From NCBI RefSeq assembly GCF_030445035.2, contig NC_080690.1:35242796-35306795 (forward strand): a stretch of 64,000 bases of DNA, in the 5' to 3' direction. Numbering within the stretch: the first letter of the stretch is position 1; each line of letters starts with the position of its first letter. Below the pieces are notes generated by a model. It was not told the origin of the DNA. It saw only the letters and a program-made list of their open reading frames with translations, and made no database searches. Below are positions 49,128-60,596 of the stretch, one piece after another. The translations under genes were made by a program, and so were the position numbers. Source of the stretch: Dasypus novemcinctus. Its lineage: Eukaryota; Chordata; Mammalia; Cingulata; Dasypodidae.

Positions 49128-49226
49128 CTTAAACGCCACCTGGATGATCTCCTCTGTGTTGGCAGGGTTGCACAAGACAGCTAGGCCAATTACATACTCT
49201 CGGAAGTCGATACTGCCATCATGGTT
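49128..49226 (-). CDS. LPCAT2: LPCAT2 coding exon (first EF-hand)
   Basis: Minus-strand exon of 99 bp (33 codons, phase 0 at both ends). The acceptor is CTTTCACAG and the donor is AAG|GTACTG. It encodes NHDGSIDFREYVIGLAVLCN through PANTEEIIQVAFK. The exon begins inside an EF-hand loop: the first loop residues (usually FDR) belong to the preceding exon, and NHDGSIDFRE supplies the remaining ligands. The end ...QVAFK joins to LFDVDEDG of the next exon, as in known LPCAT2 proteins. The preceding exon was looked for up to position 64000 and not found. The upstream intron is therefore at least 14.7 kb and holds CAPNS2. Confidence 0.95.
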
Positions 49227-49964
49227 CTGTGAAAGGAAAAGAGAGAAATTGATTAGGTGGGCCACTAGTTGAATTACCATTAACCAAAGCCTGCAGGGTA
49301 AAATTTAGATATGCCATGAAGCCCAACATCATTCTGCACTCAGGCTTTTGCAAAAAAGTACACAGTGAAGTGGAGCAGCAAGTAGTCTACCCATTCCTGA
49401 TTCAGAGGAACATATTTTCTACTTAGGAATCATTATCAATATTTTATCACTGAGGTCCCAGTGTGGGTTCTTTTGTTCAGCCCTGATGGGAATCCTGTTT
49501 GAAGGCAGGATCTAGGACATTCATCCTAGATGGGAGTGAACCATTCATTCCACCTGCCATGAGGGCCAACACCACAATACCTTTACACACCAAAAGGTGT
49601 AGAATATAGAAGGGAAAGGAAAGGGGCAAATTGAGGCTATATTTGCAGCCATATTCTTTCTTTCTTCCAGACTTAATCTTCAGTAAACCAGAAGCAGCTG
49701 GAGCAAACTTGGGTAGCATCAATGGCCACTTGAGGATATCAGGCCTCAGAAGATCCTGCACTTTACGTAAATTGCTGCTTCTAAGCCACTGGAGATGAAA
49801 CAAAACTAGTATGAAGTTACCTATATGCCACAAGAGGCATTTTGTGATGGTAATATGAAAGAGGGGACTAATCCAGGCTCACTGAACAGAGTTTTTCCTA
49901 CACAGTAACTTCTTAACTGGACAAGAAACACTCAGAAGATGAAAATGAAGATGAAACAAAGGAC

Positions 49965-50155
49965 TTAAGTAAAGGAGGGATGGAGGGAGAGAGAGGTAAA
50001 GCACAGAGGGAAGGAGGAATAAAGGGAAGAGAACAAAGAGAGAACTAAAAAGAAGGAAAGGAAGAGGAGAGGAGAGAGAGAAAAATGAGACGGAGAATGG
50101 AAGAGAAAGATGGAGAGGGGGAGGGAGAGAAGGAGGGAGAAAGAACTGTAAACAA
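49965..50155. repeat. Polypurine (GA-rich) tract
   Basis: About 190 bp almost wholly of G and A (GGAGGGA, GAGAGAGG, GGAAGGAGG), with short imperfect repeats. Low complexity; could form triplex (H-DNA) structure, which is inference. The ORF on the opposite strand is compositional. Confidence 0.8.
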
Positions 50156-50859
50156 ACACTATGATTATAAATGCTAGGTGTTAGATCATTTTGGCAGGAA
50201 AATCTTCAAATGATAAATTCCTAGAAAAACCAGGAACTAATAGCAATAAAGCCCCAGTGCAGTAGTTGATGGATTAACGAATAATGTTCAGCATCATTAA
50301 GATTATAATCTTCAACTGTGCCTAAGTATCTACATTTCAGTCAAGAGCTCCTTTAAGGGCAAGGATTGTTTTCCTTCCCTGGCAGTAGCAGTGTATTTCC
50401 GTTCTCTAGGATTTAGGCAGGCACTAAAAACTAATAGGGTCCTTTCTCATCTCCCCTTACCTATAACGCTGGGTTCATTCTAAAACACTAAAGCAAGCAT
50501 TCTTCATTAGAGATCATTGATCAGCTGGTGGGGGGGAGGGGGAGGGTATGGCGTGAAGTCCCTGCAATGGTATGCAATTATGCATGTAAATTTTTTTTAG
50601 GGAAAAATTAGTGACCTTTTATCAGTTTCTCAATGCAAACAAGATATAAAAGGTCAAGACTCACTTTCACCATAGTACTTTATCTTACTGTAAGGTGCAA
50701 AGTAAAAGGAATAATAAGTTAATTTCATTTTCCCAAAGAAGATAGAAACAGAGAGATTTCAAGATTTCTCTAAAGTAACAGGGTTTATTCCTGAGACAAA
50801 ACTCATGTCATTTGGCTTCCATTTTTGTCTAGATATCAGCCTATAAGAGGGCTTTTTTT

Positions 50860-51008
50860 CCCCCTTTTCTTTAATTAACTTTATTGAAATATAATTTATA
50901 CTCAGTAAAATATATCAATTTTAAGTGTATATGACGTGTTTTGACAAACATATACACCTGTGTAACTACCACCACACTCAATATCTACACTTTCATCACT
51001 CATGAAAG
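50860..51008 (-). mobile_element. L1ME-like 3' end fragment
   Basis: 'TTAACTTTATTGAAATATAA', 'ATCAATTTTAAGTGTATATG' and 'GACAAACATATACACCTGTG' are the antisense 3' terminal blocks of old L1s. Intronic to LPCAT2. Confidence 0.65.
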
Positions 51009-52554
51009 TTTCAGAAAAGGCAGAATTTTAAAGAACATAATTTCCTTCTTGTGCTGCCACCATTTAATTTTCTCATGTACTAGTGATGGCTGGTTTTAAT
51101 TAGCCTTATCGGTTGAGTAGCTTGGGGAAATAATGTTCAAAATAAGTAAATTTCTTCTGCCTCCACCAAACAGTGTAAGAGTCTTAAAGAGATGTTCTAG
51201 AGAATAGTGTAATTACTTATGGACACTGAAGTATAGTCATAGGTTGTCTGAATGGTTAGAATTTTTATCACCGATTTCCTAGTAAAACTAGCCTGTAATA
51301 GCATCTAACAACAGCAAACTTTCAAAAATATTCAAAATTTGTATGTCATCTTAAAGGTCATGTTTGAAATATTTTTGAGTAGTAGTGTATCAGTTTATAA
51401 AAAATGATTTGTACAGCAAACTCAGAAATCCCTATCATTAGTATTGTAAAACATAGTAGGGCCTTAAAAAATATTTGTGGAAGTACCTGTAGGGCACTAT
51501 ATTTAATATGTCTAGGGATCTTGAAGCACCTTCAGAAGTGCTTTTTAATATATTAATTAAAATAAGTTAATTCCTAGAAAATCAGTGGAAAGGCAATGGC
51601 TACATTGTCCTTTCCACAACCATCATGTGGAGAGGTTAAATTATATATCTAGGACCTTAAAAGACACCTGGCAACCTTCCCTTTTCCTGGCTACTCTCCA
51701 ACATCCATGCCTAATACATAAGTGGCTTTAGGATAAAATAGGGAGGCTGATATTAACGTTTGGTTGCTAGTAGCAGCCTCATTACTTGCATAACCACACT
51801 TAGTCTAAGCAGCACACCAGACCAAGCTTAAATTACAAGTTGCTTCAGGAAAGTGGATATGATCTCTACAGTTGGCTTAGTTCAGAATCATATGCATGTG
51901 GTGTTTCATAAATATTAGAACGACGGTGATAGTGGTGAACACAGAGGCCAAATGCCAACTTCTCCAAATTTCACTGGGGATTTCTAACAGGCAGCTGAGG
52001 GCTGTTAACAGGTCAGTTACATCATTTACAACTTACTTCTAAGTGAGTCAAAGAGGAAAAATTTACCTTCGAACTCAAAGGTAGCCTGGGAGAAAGGGGA
52101 TACATTAAGATCCAGAGAAGCAAGAGGACTTAAAACTAATTAAATAGTAGGTAGGTGTTCTCAGCACTTGTGAATGCAACCTCTCTACCCCTGAGCCCAC
52201 TTGCACTGGGATTCTGGATTTTGTGTGCTCCATTGTAAAAGCCTGAATCAAAATCATAAAGCCAAATCAAGACCTACACAAGAGAAGTATGACTACAACT
52301 TTTGGATGGCAGTTTCTCAGTATTTCTAAATTCCTTCTCCAGGACACTGTCAACACTGACTCTCCTAGCCTGGTTTCAGTTTCAGCTGAAACATTTGAAA
52401 GAAATACTGCATGCCAGCCTTACTTTAAAACACTGAATCTCAACCTTGGCTGCTCATTAAAATCGTCTAGTAGGGCTTAAAATATTCATCAGCCGGCTCC
52501 ACTCTAAAGATCCTTGTTTAACTCATTCATGGTGGGACTCAGGCATCAGTATTC

Positions 52555-52990
52555 TTTTTCCCCCCCCCCCTTTTTGTCTTTTATTTTTTTAATATTACAT
52601 TAAAAAATGTGAGGTCCCCATATACCCTCCCACCCCCCTCACCCCACTCCTTCCCTCATAACAACAATCTCCTCATCATCATGAGACATTCACTGCACTT
52701 GGTGAATACATCTCTGAGCACCACTGCACCTCATGGTCAATGGTCCACATTCTCACATTCCACCCAGTGAGCCATGGGAGGACATATAACGTCCCTGCAG
52801 CACCACCCAGGACAACTCCAAGTACTGAAAATGCCCCCACATCTCATCTCTTTCTCCCACTCCCTACCCCCAGCACCCACCATGGCCACTTTCTCCACAC
52901 CAATGCCACATTTTCTTCGATTACTAATCACAATAGTTCATGAATAGAATATCAGTAAGTCCACTCTAATCCATATTCTATTCCTCCATC
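52555..52990 (-). mobile_element. L1 3' end, 5'-truncated (~430 bp)
   Basis: Minus-strand member of the same L1 3' UTR family as 15940, 19716 and 35575: C/T run, ATTACATTAAAAAATGTGAG, GTCCCCATATACCCTCCC, CACTGCACTTGGTGAATAC, CAGGACAACTCCAAGTACTG, ending near 'CTCCATCTTGTGGACCTTGG'. It lies between CAPNS2 and the LPCAT2 exon at 49128. Confidence 0.8.
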
Positions 52991-54035
52991 TTGTGGACCT
53001 TGGAATGGTTAAAGAGCTCTCCAAGTGAGTCTAAATTACAGCCAGGGCTAAGAACTACTGGCAATAGTCAATAATATTTGTTTCCTATATTGCTTTTTAT
53101 TCTATTTAACTGACTACTATTTATTTAAGGTTTTGTTTTATCTTTATTTACTTTTTTCCTCCCTGCAGTTGTCAAAGAGAAACAAAAGAATTCTCCTGTT
53201 CCAAGGCAGAGCAAGCCATGACAAGAGCTGGCTTACATCAGTTGAGCATGCCTGATTTTATATGAAGTACATGTAAGAAAGATCATTTTGATTCACTAAG
53301 GCAGCGGAGACATTTTGAACTACAGGTACACACTTTTAGCCCACAATGCCCTTGACCCTCTATACAAATATATCAAAACAAAACAAAATTGCCATGTGCT
53401 TTTTTACTGGACACCAATGGATATGAAGAATAACAGGACTAAAGAATCTGGAATTTTAGATAGTTGCTCTGTCATAATAAAATGCTAAGCTTATATGAGA
53501 TCACTTAATTTCACATTTCTGAAGCTGTTTCTATATACTTAAATAGGGAGATTTCCTGAAAAGCACTTTTCATTTTTTACTAATGGAAAGACCACATGTA
53601 AAATTAAGAGAAAAACAGATTTCGAATTTCTCTTCTCACCTTTAAAAGGGAAAAATATAACTCCTGAGTGCTTTCTTGATTTATTCCAGGATTTTTTCAA
53701 AAATTCATTTTAGACCAACAGCAGAGTTCCTAGTCATTGGAATTCATTCACCAAACAATCAACAACCTTTTAAAATCTCCATTAGCATTCCCCTCCATCA
53801 TATATGAATTGAGTATCTCAGAAAGCTAGTATACAAATTACTCAAATATTTTGCATGAAAAATCTGTTTTAATTAAGCAGTAAAGAAGAGCACAAGATGA
53901 GCAATCTGCAGAGTTGTGCAGGAGTTGGCCTGAAAAGGACAGCTGTTGGACAGTATCAGAGAACCTGTGGAGAGCATGGCTAGAATCTCAGAGTCCTGTC
54001 CTCAGGGTAGGATCTTGACTTCTCAGTATTCACTT

Positions 54036-54773
54036 TCAGGAATACATGGTCAGCTGCAGCCATTCTTGAATAGATACTTGAATCAGGCCATCTGAATCTT
54101 TATCCAGAGACTTGAAGGCACGAAACATGGCATCCAGGCGAACCAGGCAGTTGATGAAGTCATTAAAATCCATACTTCCATCCTCATTGGTGTATCGGCG
54201 GACAATCATTTGGTAAAGTTGTTCACTTAGCTGGAAGCCTGCTGCCTGCAGAGCCCCCCGCAGCTGAGAACTTCCCAGAGACCCGGAATGGTCCCTGTCA
54301 TATTGCTTATAAACACACTGCCATTTCTTGATGTTGTTCCACAGATACTTAAATTCTTCAAAGCCCAGCTTCCCAGTTGTATCACTGTCCATGACAGACA
54401 CAATGCTCCGGCAGGTGTCAAGACTAAAGCCATCAGTCTTCAGGTCCTTGTGCTTAGAAAGGACTTTGTTCAGAATATTCATCAGGTCAGTGGCACCCAC
54501 CTCCATGTCCGGTCCAGCCAGCTGTGTAAATTGTTGCCGAAACCGTCTAACTTCCTCACTTTCATTGGCTTCCACATTTGTGAAATGCTGCTGAGTAGGA
54601 GGCGGTTCTGGAGTATACTGAGCTGCTGTAGCTTCACTGATAAGATTCACAATTTCTCCAACTATCCCTCCGATCTTTCCTCCTCCTCTCTGTCGGCCAC
54701 CTCCCAGAAGGCCTCCAAGAGCCTCTCCAAGACCTCGATCTGCCCCTTCCAATAAAGCCTTTGCAAGAAACAT
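54036..54773 (-). CDS. CAPNS2: Calpain small subunit 2, intronless
   Basis: Complete 245-aa single-exon gene for the regulatory small subunit of the Ca2+-dependent cysteine protease calpain (pairs with a large catalytic subunit in the cytosol). A short Gly-rich N-terminal domain (residues 15-40, GGLLGGG, GGIVGEI) is followed by a PPP linker (57-59) and a penta-EF-hand domain from about 75 to the end. EF-2 is D129-S-D-T-T-G-K-L-G-F-E-E140. EF-3 is D159-R-D-H-S-G-S-L-G-S-S-Q170, with Gln at position 12. EF-4 is around TNEDGSMDF (195-203). EF-5 is DKDSDGLIQ (224-232), and the protein ends LQLTMYS, the conserved calpain dimerisation end. The Gly tract is much shorter than in CAPNS1. CAPNS2 is known as a retrogene of CAPNS1 inside an LPCAT2 intron, and that is the position here, on the same strand as the host. 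No stop or frameshift is seen. The ATG at 54773 gives the family's usual MFLAKALLEG start. Confidence 0.97.
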   Translation of the reverse strand: MFLAKALLEGADRGLGEALGGLLGGGRQRGGGKIGGIVGEIVNLISEATAAQYTPEPPPTQQHFTNVEANESEEVRRFRQQFTQLAGPDMEVGATDLMNILNKVLSKHKDLKTDGFSLDTCRSIVSVMDSDTTGKLGFEEFKYLWNNIKKWQCVYKQYDRDHSGSLGSSQLRGALQAAGFQLSEQLYQMIVRRYTNEDGSMDFNDFINCLVRLDAMFRAFKSLDKDSDGLIQVSIQEWLQLTMYS

Positions 54774-57299
54774 GCCTTCAGTTTAACAAGCAAGTGTAAA
54801 AGCTGCTGAAATCTTGGAGATGGTATGAAAAGAACTGAAATGGAGTCTAAATAGCTTACATGTGGAAGAACTGGCTTTTCTGCTTACACTGCACCACACC
54901 TGAAATGTGATGTCTCAACTCAGACTTGAGTTGCCTGAATTCCATTAGGTCCTAGCACCTGCCAATTTTTTAGAGGGCTTCAATGAAATTGTTTTCACTC
55001 TTCTAGATAATAATCATAAATTATACTATGTATGACACATTAGAATAAATAATATTAAAAGAAAAAATATAAAACTGTGCATTTCTATATTTCTTTGCTT
55101 TCTTAGTTTCTCTCTGAAGTACCATAAAGATGACAGGCATTTTCCTAACAGAAGGAAACTGACTCATGGATTACTTTTCTAGGAATATTTATTGTTAGGG
55201 TAGAATTGAAGAATTCTTGGGAATTGAAAGGATATTTACTTCATCTTCTTCCTTCAGCAGAAATTTTCAAAATTTAACATGCCTAAGAAAAACTTGAAAG
55301 GGGATTCTTATTAAAACACAGGGTCCACAGGTCCCATCTCCAGAGACTCTGATTTAGTAGCTCTGCTGTGGGGTCCATGGAAACTTTATGAAGTGTAACA
55401 TTCATATAAATTAATATACAAATCTCAATGTACATCTCAAAGAATTTCACAAACTCTACACACCCATGTTATAGAACCCAGATCAAGAAACAGAACACCA
55501 CTAGCACCCTAGAAGCCTTCTAGAACCTCTTTCCAATTACTCTTCTCTATTGCCCTTATCATCTAACATCATAAATTAGTTTTTGCACCTTAAAAAAATG
55601 GAACCATATAGTATATACTCTTTTTCTGTCTGTTTTTTCCCCCCCAGCATTACATTTGTGAGACTTGCTTATTTATTTTTAACAGGCATCTTCAGAAATG
55701 GCTCTGTGACATGTGGTTTCAGACAATACTTTAAGAAAAACTACCCTTCATATTAGGTAGAGTCAAAGTTATATCTTTCAGAGGTCTTTGGAAGTTCAAT
55801 TGATGAACTAAGAGAAAGGAGAACAGGACTTAATAATTAAATTATTACTTAACTTAGCATGTTTGGTCTCAATTGCTAATCAAAAAATGATTATAAAATA
55901 TCTCCCCTGCCTATTTCACAATGATTTAATCAGGTTTATTATGTATCAGATCATGGGCTCAGTGATAGAACACAAAGGTGAATAAAATAAGATTGCTATG
56001 CTCAAGAATCATGCAGACCCACAGAAAATTGGTTGCAATTATAATTTGAAGTACTATGTTCACATTTTTACTAATAACACTAATCCAGTACTTGTGTATA
56101 TAATATGTTTTGGAGTTTGTGTTTCATAGAATTCCTATGAAAGATGCAAAAATATTCCAGAGAAGGAAAAAAACAATCAGATAAGCTAAGCTACTTACGC
56201 AAGGTCAAACAACTAATACATTGTACTGTATTATCAAACTACTCTGGGTATTCAAAAGTGGGAGCAATGGATTCTGCTAAGGCAAAGGAAGATTTACTTA
56301 TAGAAAGATTCTGGGAAAGAGAAGCTTCCCTAAAGAAGAAATAATGTGTAGGTCTGACTACAGGCTGAGTCAGAGTTCTCCAAATAGACAAGGGATACAG
56401 AGAGACAGTATATTAAATTCAGAGAGGAGCGATATGCAAGTCCATTGCTGGGAGTGATGGGAGATAAAGGCAAAATAGGATGGCACTGGATTGAAAAGAG
56501 CTTTGAACTGCCATGCAACAGGCTATCCCATAGGTAATGTTCGGAACCACTAAAGCCTCAAATGTGAAGTGAAAAGATTAGATGTGAAATTACTTTGTAA
56601 AGTATAGAATTCTAGAATAGAAGAAGGCTTATGCTAGCAATTAGAATAGTAGCTAGAGGTCACTGCTCTGTTTAGGACATTAGAGCCAAGTTTTTTCTCC
56701 ATCTGTCATACCTAAGTGGTTTGTGTAAAATTCTCCAATGACTAGTTTTAATACTCATGAGCACACTGAACTGGACCCTTTGGACACAAAAGGCCAAATG
56801 TCTTCCTTAATCACACAAAACAAAGCACCACAAAGGACTATCTTCCTTTTAGAGGATCACAAGGGCCATCTGGCCTCAGATTTAAATCCACTCACATAAG
56901 CTTTTCTCAGAGAAAATTACATGGGCTTTGTTTTTATAATATTGCAAATTAATTTGATAGCATCCCTTGTCATATAAAATGTGCCTCCTATGCCTACAGA
57001 AGTGTTTTTTGCTGAGGTTTAAATCCAATTCCTCTCATTCTTTCAGCTAAGAGTTTCTCATGAGCCACACAAAATAAGACTGTTATTAGATTAATGAGAC
57101 TTTTCTTCTTTGGATCACTTAATCCCCGAAGGCTATTTATTAGAACATTAACAGCAACTTTAGCTACTGTTTGGGGGAACTCTACTGTCCAGATATGGGA
57201 GAAAAGGGCAGGGAAGAGGCAATATCTTATGGAAAATTTAACCCCAATTCGAGAGGAAGAGTTGTTGAACTCAAAAAATGCAACAGTGATACATGAAAG
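54774..57299 (-). other. Upstream of CAPNS2, LPCAT2 intron
   Basis: The CAPNS2 promoter should lie just above 54773, but no CpG island or clear TATA box is visible; the region is AT-rich. One old L1 end at 55385-55680. No exon recognised. Confidence 0.4.
55385..55680 (-). mobile_element. Old L1 3' end fragment
   Basis: Antisense old L1 3' sequence: 'AGTGTAACATTCATATAAAT', 'AACCCAGATCAAGAAACAGA', 'CCCTAGAAGCCTTCTAGAAC', and 'AATGGAACCATATAGTATAT'. Upstream of CAPNS2 and intronic to LPCAT2. Confidence 0.65.
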
Positions 57300-57670
57300 T
57301 TATTAGCAGCATTATTCATAATAACCCAAAACTGGAAATGACCTAAATTCCCACCAACTGGTAAATAGACAAAATGGTATATCCATAAAGGGAATGCTAT
57401 TCAGAAAATAAAAAGGAATGAACTACTGATACATGTTATGGCGTGTATAAGCCTCAAAAATATTATGCTAAGTGAGAGAAGCTAGACACAAGAGACTATA
57501 TATTATTTGATTTGAGCTTTATGATGAAATTTTTAAAAAGGTAAATCTATAGAGATGGAAAATAAATTAGTGGTCATCTAGGATTGGGCAGAGATGGAGG
57601 ATGGGGATTAACAGTTAATGACACAAGGGATCATATTAGGGTGATAGAAATGTTCTAAAACTCATTTTTT
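57300..57670 (+). mobile_element. L1ME-like 3' end fragment
   Basis: 'ATTATTCATAATAACCCAAA', 'TCCCACCAACTGGTAAATAG', 'GGAATGCTATTCAGAAAATA', 'GGGATTAACAGTTAATGACA' and 'GGTGATAGAAATGTTCTAAA' mark an old plus-strand L1 3' end. Confidence 0.7.
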
Positions 57671-58212
57671 TCATATGTAAATTTTTCTTTTAAAAACATA
57701 TCAAGCATTCACAATATTCTGTTAAAATGTCTTCTAGCAACCTTAGAACATGTGGTACGTTTACAAAATTACATCCCAAACATTTGTGGAAGAATTAATT
57801 CAATATTCTAAGTGCTATAATACATTTTAGTTATTCAAACAGTCCCAGAATAGGACCTTCAACTATACTCTATTAACAATTAAAGCAATGGTTTCAAAAG
57901 AATGCTCTCGCAGTAGATGGAAGGTCTATCCATCAACATGGTTGTTTCCAAGGTAATTAACTCACACACACTCCTTTCATAGTGAGCAGCATTGAAACAG
58001 ATTCTATCATTGACTACTAAGTTTCAAAGGAGGTTTAATATCGCTTGGCTATCTTGAAACAAAGAGTTCTTTAGTCTAAAGCTCACTTATGGTGATGGCT
58101 GTACAACAGTAAATTTACTAACAAATCACTAACTTGTAAACTTGAAATAGGTGGATAATATGATATATAAATTATGCATCAATAAGGTTACTTTAAAAAG
58201 AGTCAATAGTGA

Positions 58213-58348
58213 AAGTTTGTAGAAGAAAGAACACTGAACTAGGAGCTCTAGCATCAGTCATGCAATTAACTAGCTGTGTGGCCTTGGGCAAGTAATTTCC
58301 TCCTGCAAAATGAGGAGGAAGGATAATTTGACACCAAAGTTCCTTTTT
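58213..58348 (+). repeat. MIR SINE
   Basis: 'AGAAAGAACACTGAACTAGG', 'TTAACTAGCTGTGTGGCC', 'TTGGGCAAGTAATTTCCTCC' and 'AAAATGAGGAGGAAGGATAA' match the MIR core closely. Confidence 0.8.
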
Positions 58349-58361
58349 AGTTCTGACAGAG

Positions 58362-58803
58362 ATTGAGTCATGCCCCTTCCCCAAAAAAGACATGTTCAAG
58401 TCCTAATACATGTTCCTGTGGGTGTGAACCCATTTGTAAATAGGACCTTTAAAGATGTTATTAGTTAAGGTAAGGACTCATTTGTGATAAGCTATTCAAA
58501 CATCATATGCTGATGAAGCCAAACTGAGTGAGAGTGGGCCTTGATCCATATGGCTGAAGTCCTTATGAGGACAGAAATCTAGGCAGAGGTACAGACAACT
58601 GAACAAAAGTCGAAGCCAGGAGAAGCCACGTGACACAGGCAGAGGTGCAAGCCAAGGAACTAGAAGGGTGTGGCAAGGCAGCACCAGAACACTACGCACT
58701 TCCAGAGAAAGCATGGCCTCCAAAACCATGAGAAAATAAATTCCCATTTTTTAAGCCAACTCATTGTGTTGTATATGTCATAGCAGCCCTGGCACACTAA
58801 GGC
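58362..58803 (+). mobile_element. MaLR/MLT1-like solo LTR
   Basis: Plus-strand MLT1-type LTR: 'GTTCAAGTCCTAATACATG', 'TTGTAAATAGGACCTTTAAA', 'AGTCCTTATGAGGACAGAAA', 'CACGTGACACAGGCAGAGG', 'AAACCATGAGAAAATAAATT', and the end 'GTCATAGCAGCCCTGGCAC'. No internal sequence, so a solo LTR. Confidence 0.7.
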
Positions 58804-60596
58804 AGTTCTAAAATTTTGAATCCAGATTTTAATGCGCCATGTAACAGTGAGAGTAGCAGCATTCTTAGTTTCCTTCTGGTGCCCAAGCCTTTTTAAACTA
58901 TGTATTAATTTAATTTAATCCTTTTTTATCTCGTTTTGGTTCTATGACCTTTAAAGACATGCTTGCTTACCCTTATCCCCACTCTGACATACTGTCTTGT
59001 TTTCAAAGGTATTCCTGATTGCACTCTATTATGTATGTTGCTCCCCCAGCCCATAGGCAGCATTTCAAGGTGAGAGGACTGACACTGTTCTAGGATAACA
59101 TAGAAGGACTCACAACTCCCACTCTGCACTGAGGTGTTCTGTCAATTGGGCTTGTGCCTAGCTGCAGCATGATCTGGACCAGACTTTCCTAAGTTATGGA
59201 TGTCAGGTTGGAAGAAAATCAAAAGCCTTTCTAAAGCCCATATAGATAATATCTATTTCTTTTTTCTGTCACTGGCACTGTCATTCTATCATAGGAGGAA
59301 ATTGAATTGTTCTGGCACCATTTGCTGGTTACAAAGCCCTGTTCTTTGCTTCCTTATGCTATTGGAGGCAGCCAGTAATCCCTCACTTGTTCTAGTAAAA
59401 AAGTTAAGTTTTAACTGTTGAAGTCTCTGTTTCCCCTACATACCTCCCGAATACACTTGCATTGAGTAGCCAAAATAAACCATATGCTTTTCATGTTTAA
59501 ACAGATACTTCTAGTGTAACAATACTTGGTAAGAGAAAATACCATGATGGACTAAATGGAGTAGATAAGTCAACCTGAGAACTAAGAGGGAAATGGTCAG
59601 ATATATAGGACCATGGAAGTTTCAGAAGAACTTGGAAAACTGAACAGAAAAGGTCATCTGAACCACCCAAAAAGTCATGGCCTTTCCCTGCCAATTATAT
59701 CATCTAAGTTGTTGAGTAGATTTCATATAACTAATGCTGATTAACTGGGATTGGAATCAAAATGATTTATTTTCACATGAGCTATGAAATATTACCTGTC
59801 AGACATGAACTAGAAACTTGAAGGATAGAAGACTTCAGTGTTTATTTCCAATCACTTAAGCCACTCAAAAGCCCTGTGCCAACTCTCTGCATGAACAGAA
59901 AACCTGCATACTACAGCACTCTATCTTCTCTTAACAGGAAGGGCAAGCAAGGGTGTTTGTTATTATTGGCACTCAAGATTTAACACTTGAATGAATACCA
60001 AGAACAGAGCTGACAGGAAGAACTTGGGATAAAGAAACACATTCATTCCACCTAACGTGAAACAGTAATAAAATTCCACAGAAGTTTACAATAGCCAAAA
60101 CACTGTATCACCAAAGTGCTAAAGTACACACAAACTTTTCCAGTCTAATATTTAAACAAAGGACTTAGGCATGTCAGAAAAACTGAATTCTAGCGAGAAG
60201 GCAGAATAGGAAAAATCATAATGGTTTTCAAACATTTTTTAGAATGGAAATAGTAACTACCTAAATTCTATGAGATGATGGTCTATTGTGTATATAGTGG
60301 TATCAGTAAAATGAAAAAGTGAACTTGTTACAGACTAGATCTGAGGAATTAGCAATCAGTCTCCCTCATTCTTTTCATCTGTGAAGTGGAATGATAAACC
60401 AATAGTTAGAACTGTGGGAGGATATCAATAAGAGGAAGTTAGGTTAGTTAACATAAAATTCTTTTAAGTTTATAAAATTCTTTAATTTGTGGCATATCCA
60501 CAAATTAACAAAGGCCACCATAAGTACTGACTGCAATCCTTCAATCCAGTCCTTGTAGCTAATATCATTCTTTGTTTTCATCAGTTTATGAAATAT
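58804..60596. other. No gene seen (LPCAT2 intron)
   Basis: Anonymous intronic DNA; ORFs of 65-73 codons lack motifs. Confidence 0.4.

Larger units (their letters stand above)
49227..54035 (-). other. LPCAT2 intron downstream of CAPNS2
   Basis: Intronic sequence holding an ORF-like stretch at 49477-49833, a polypurine tract, an old L1 end and an L1 3' end. No further LPCAT2 exon was recognised. Confidence 0.5.
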
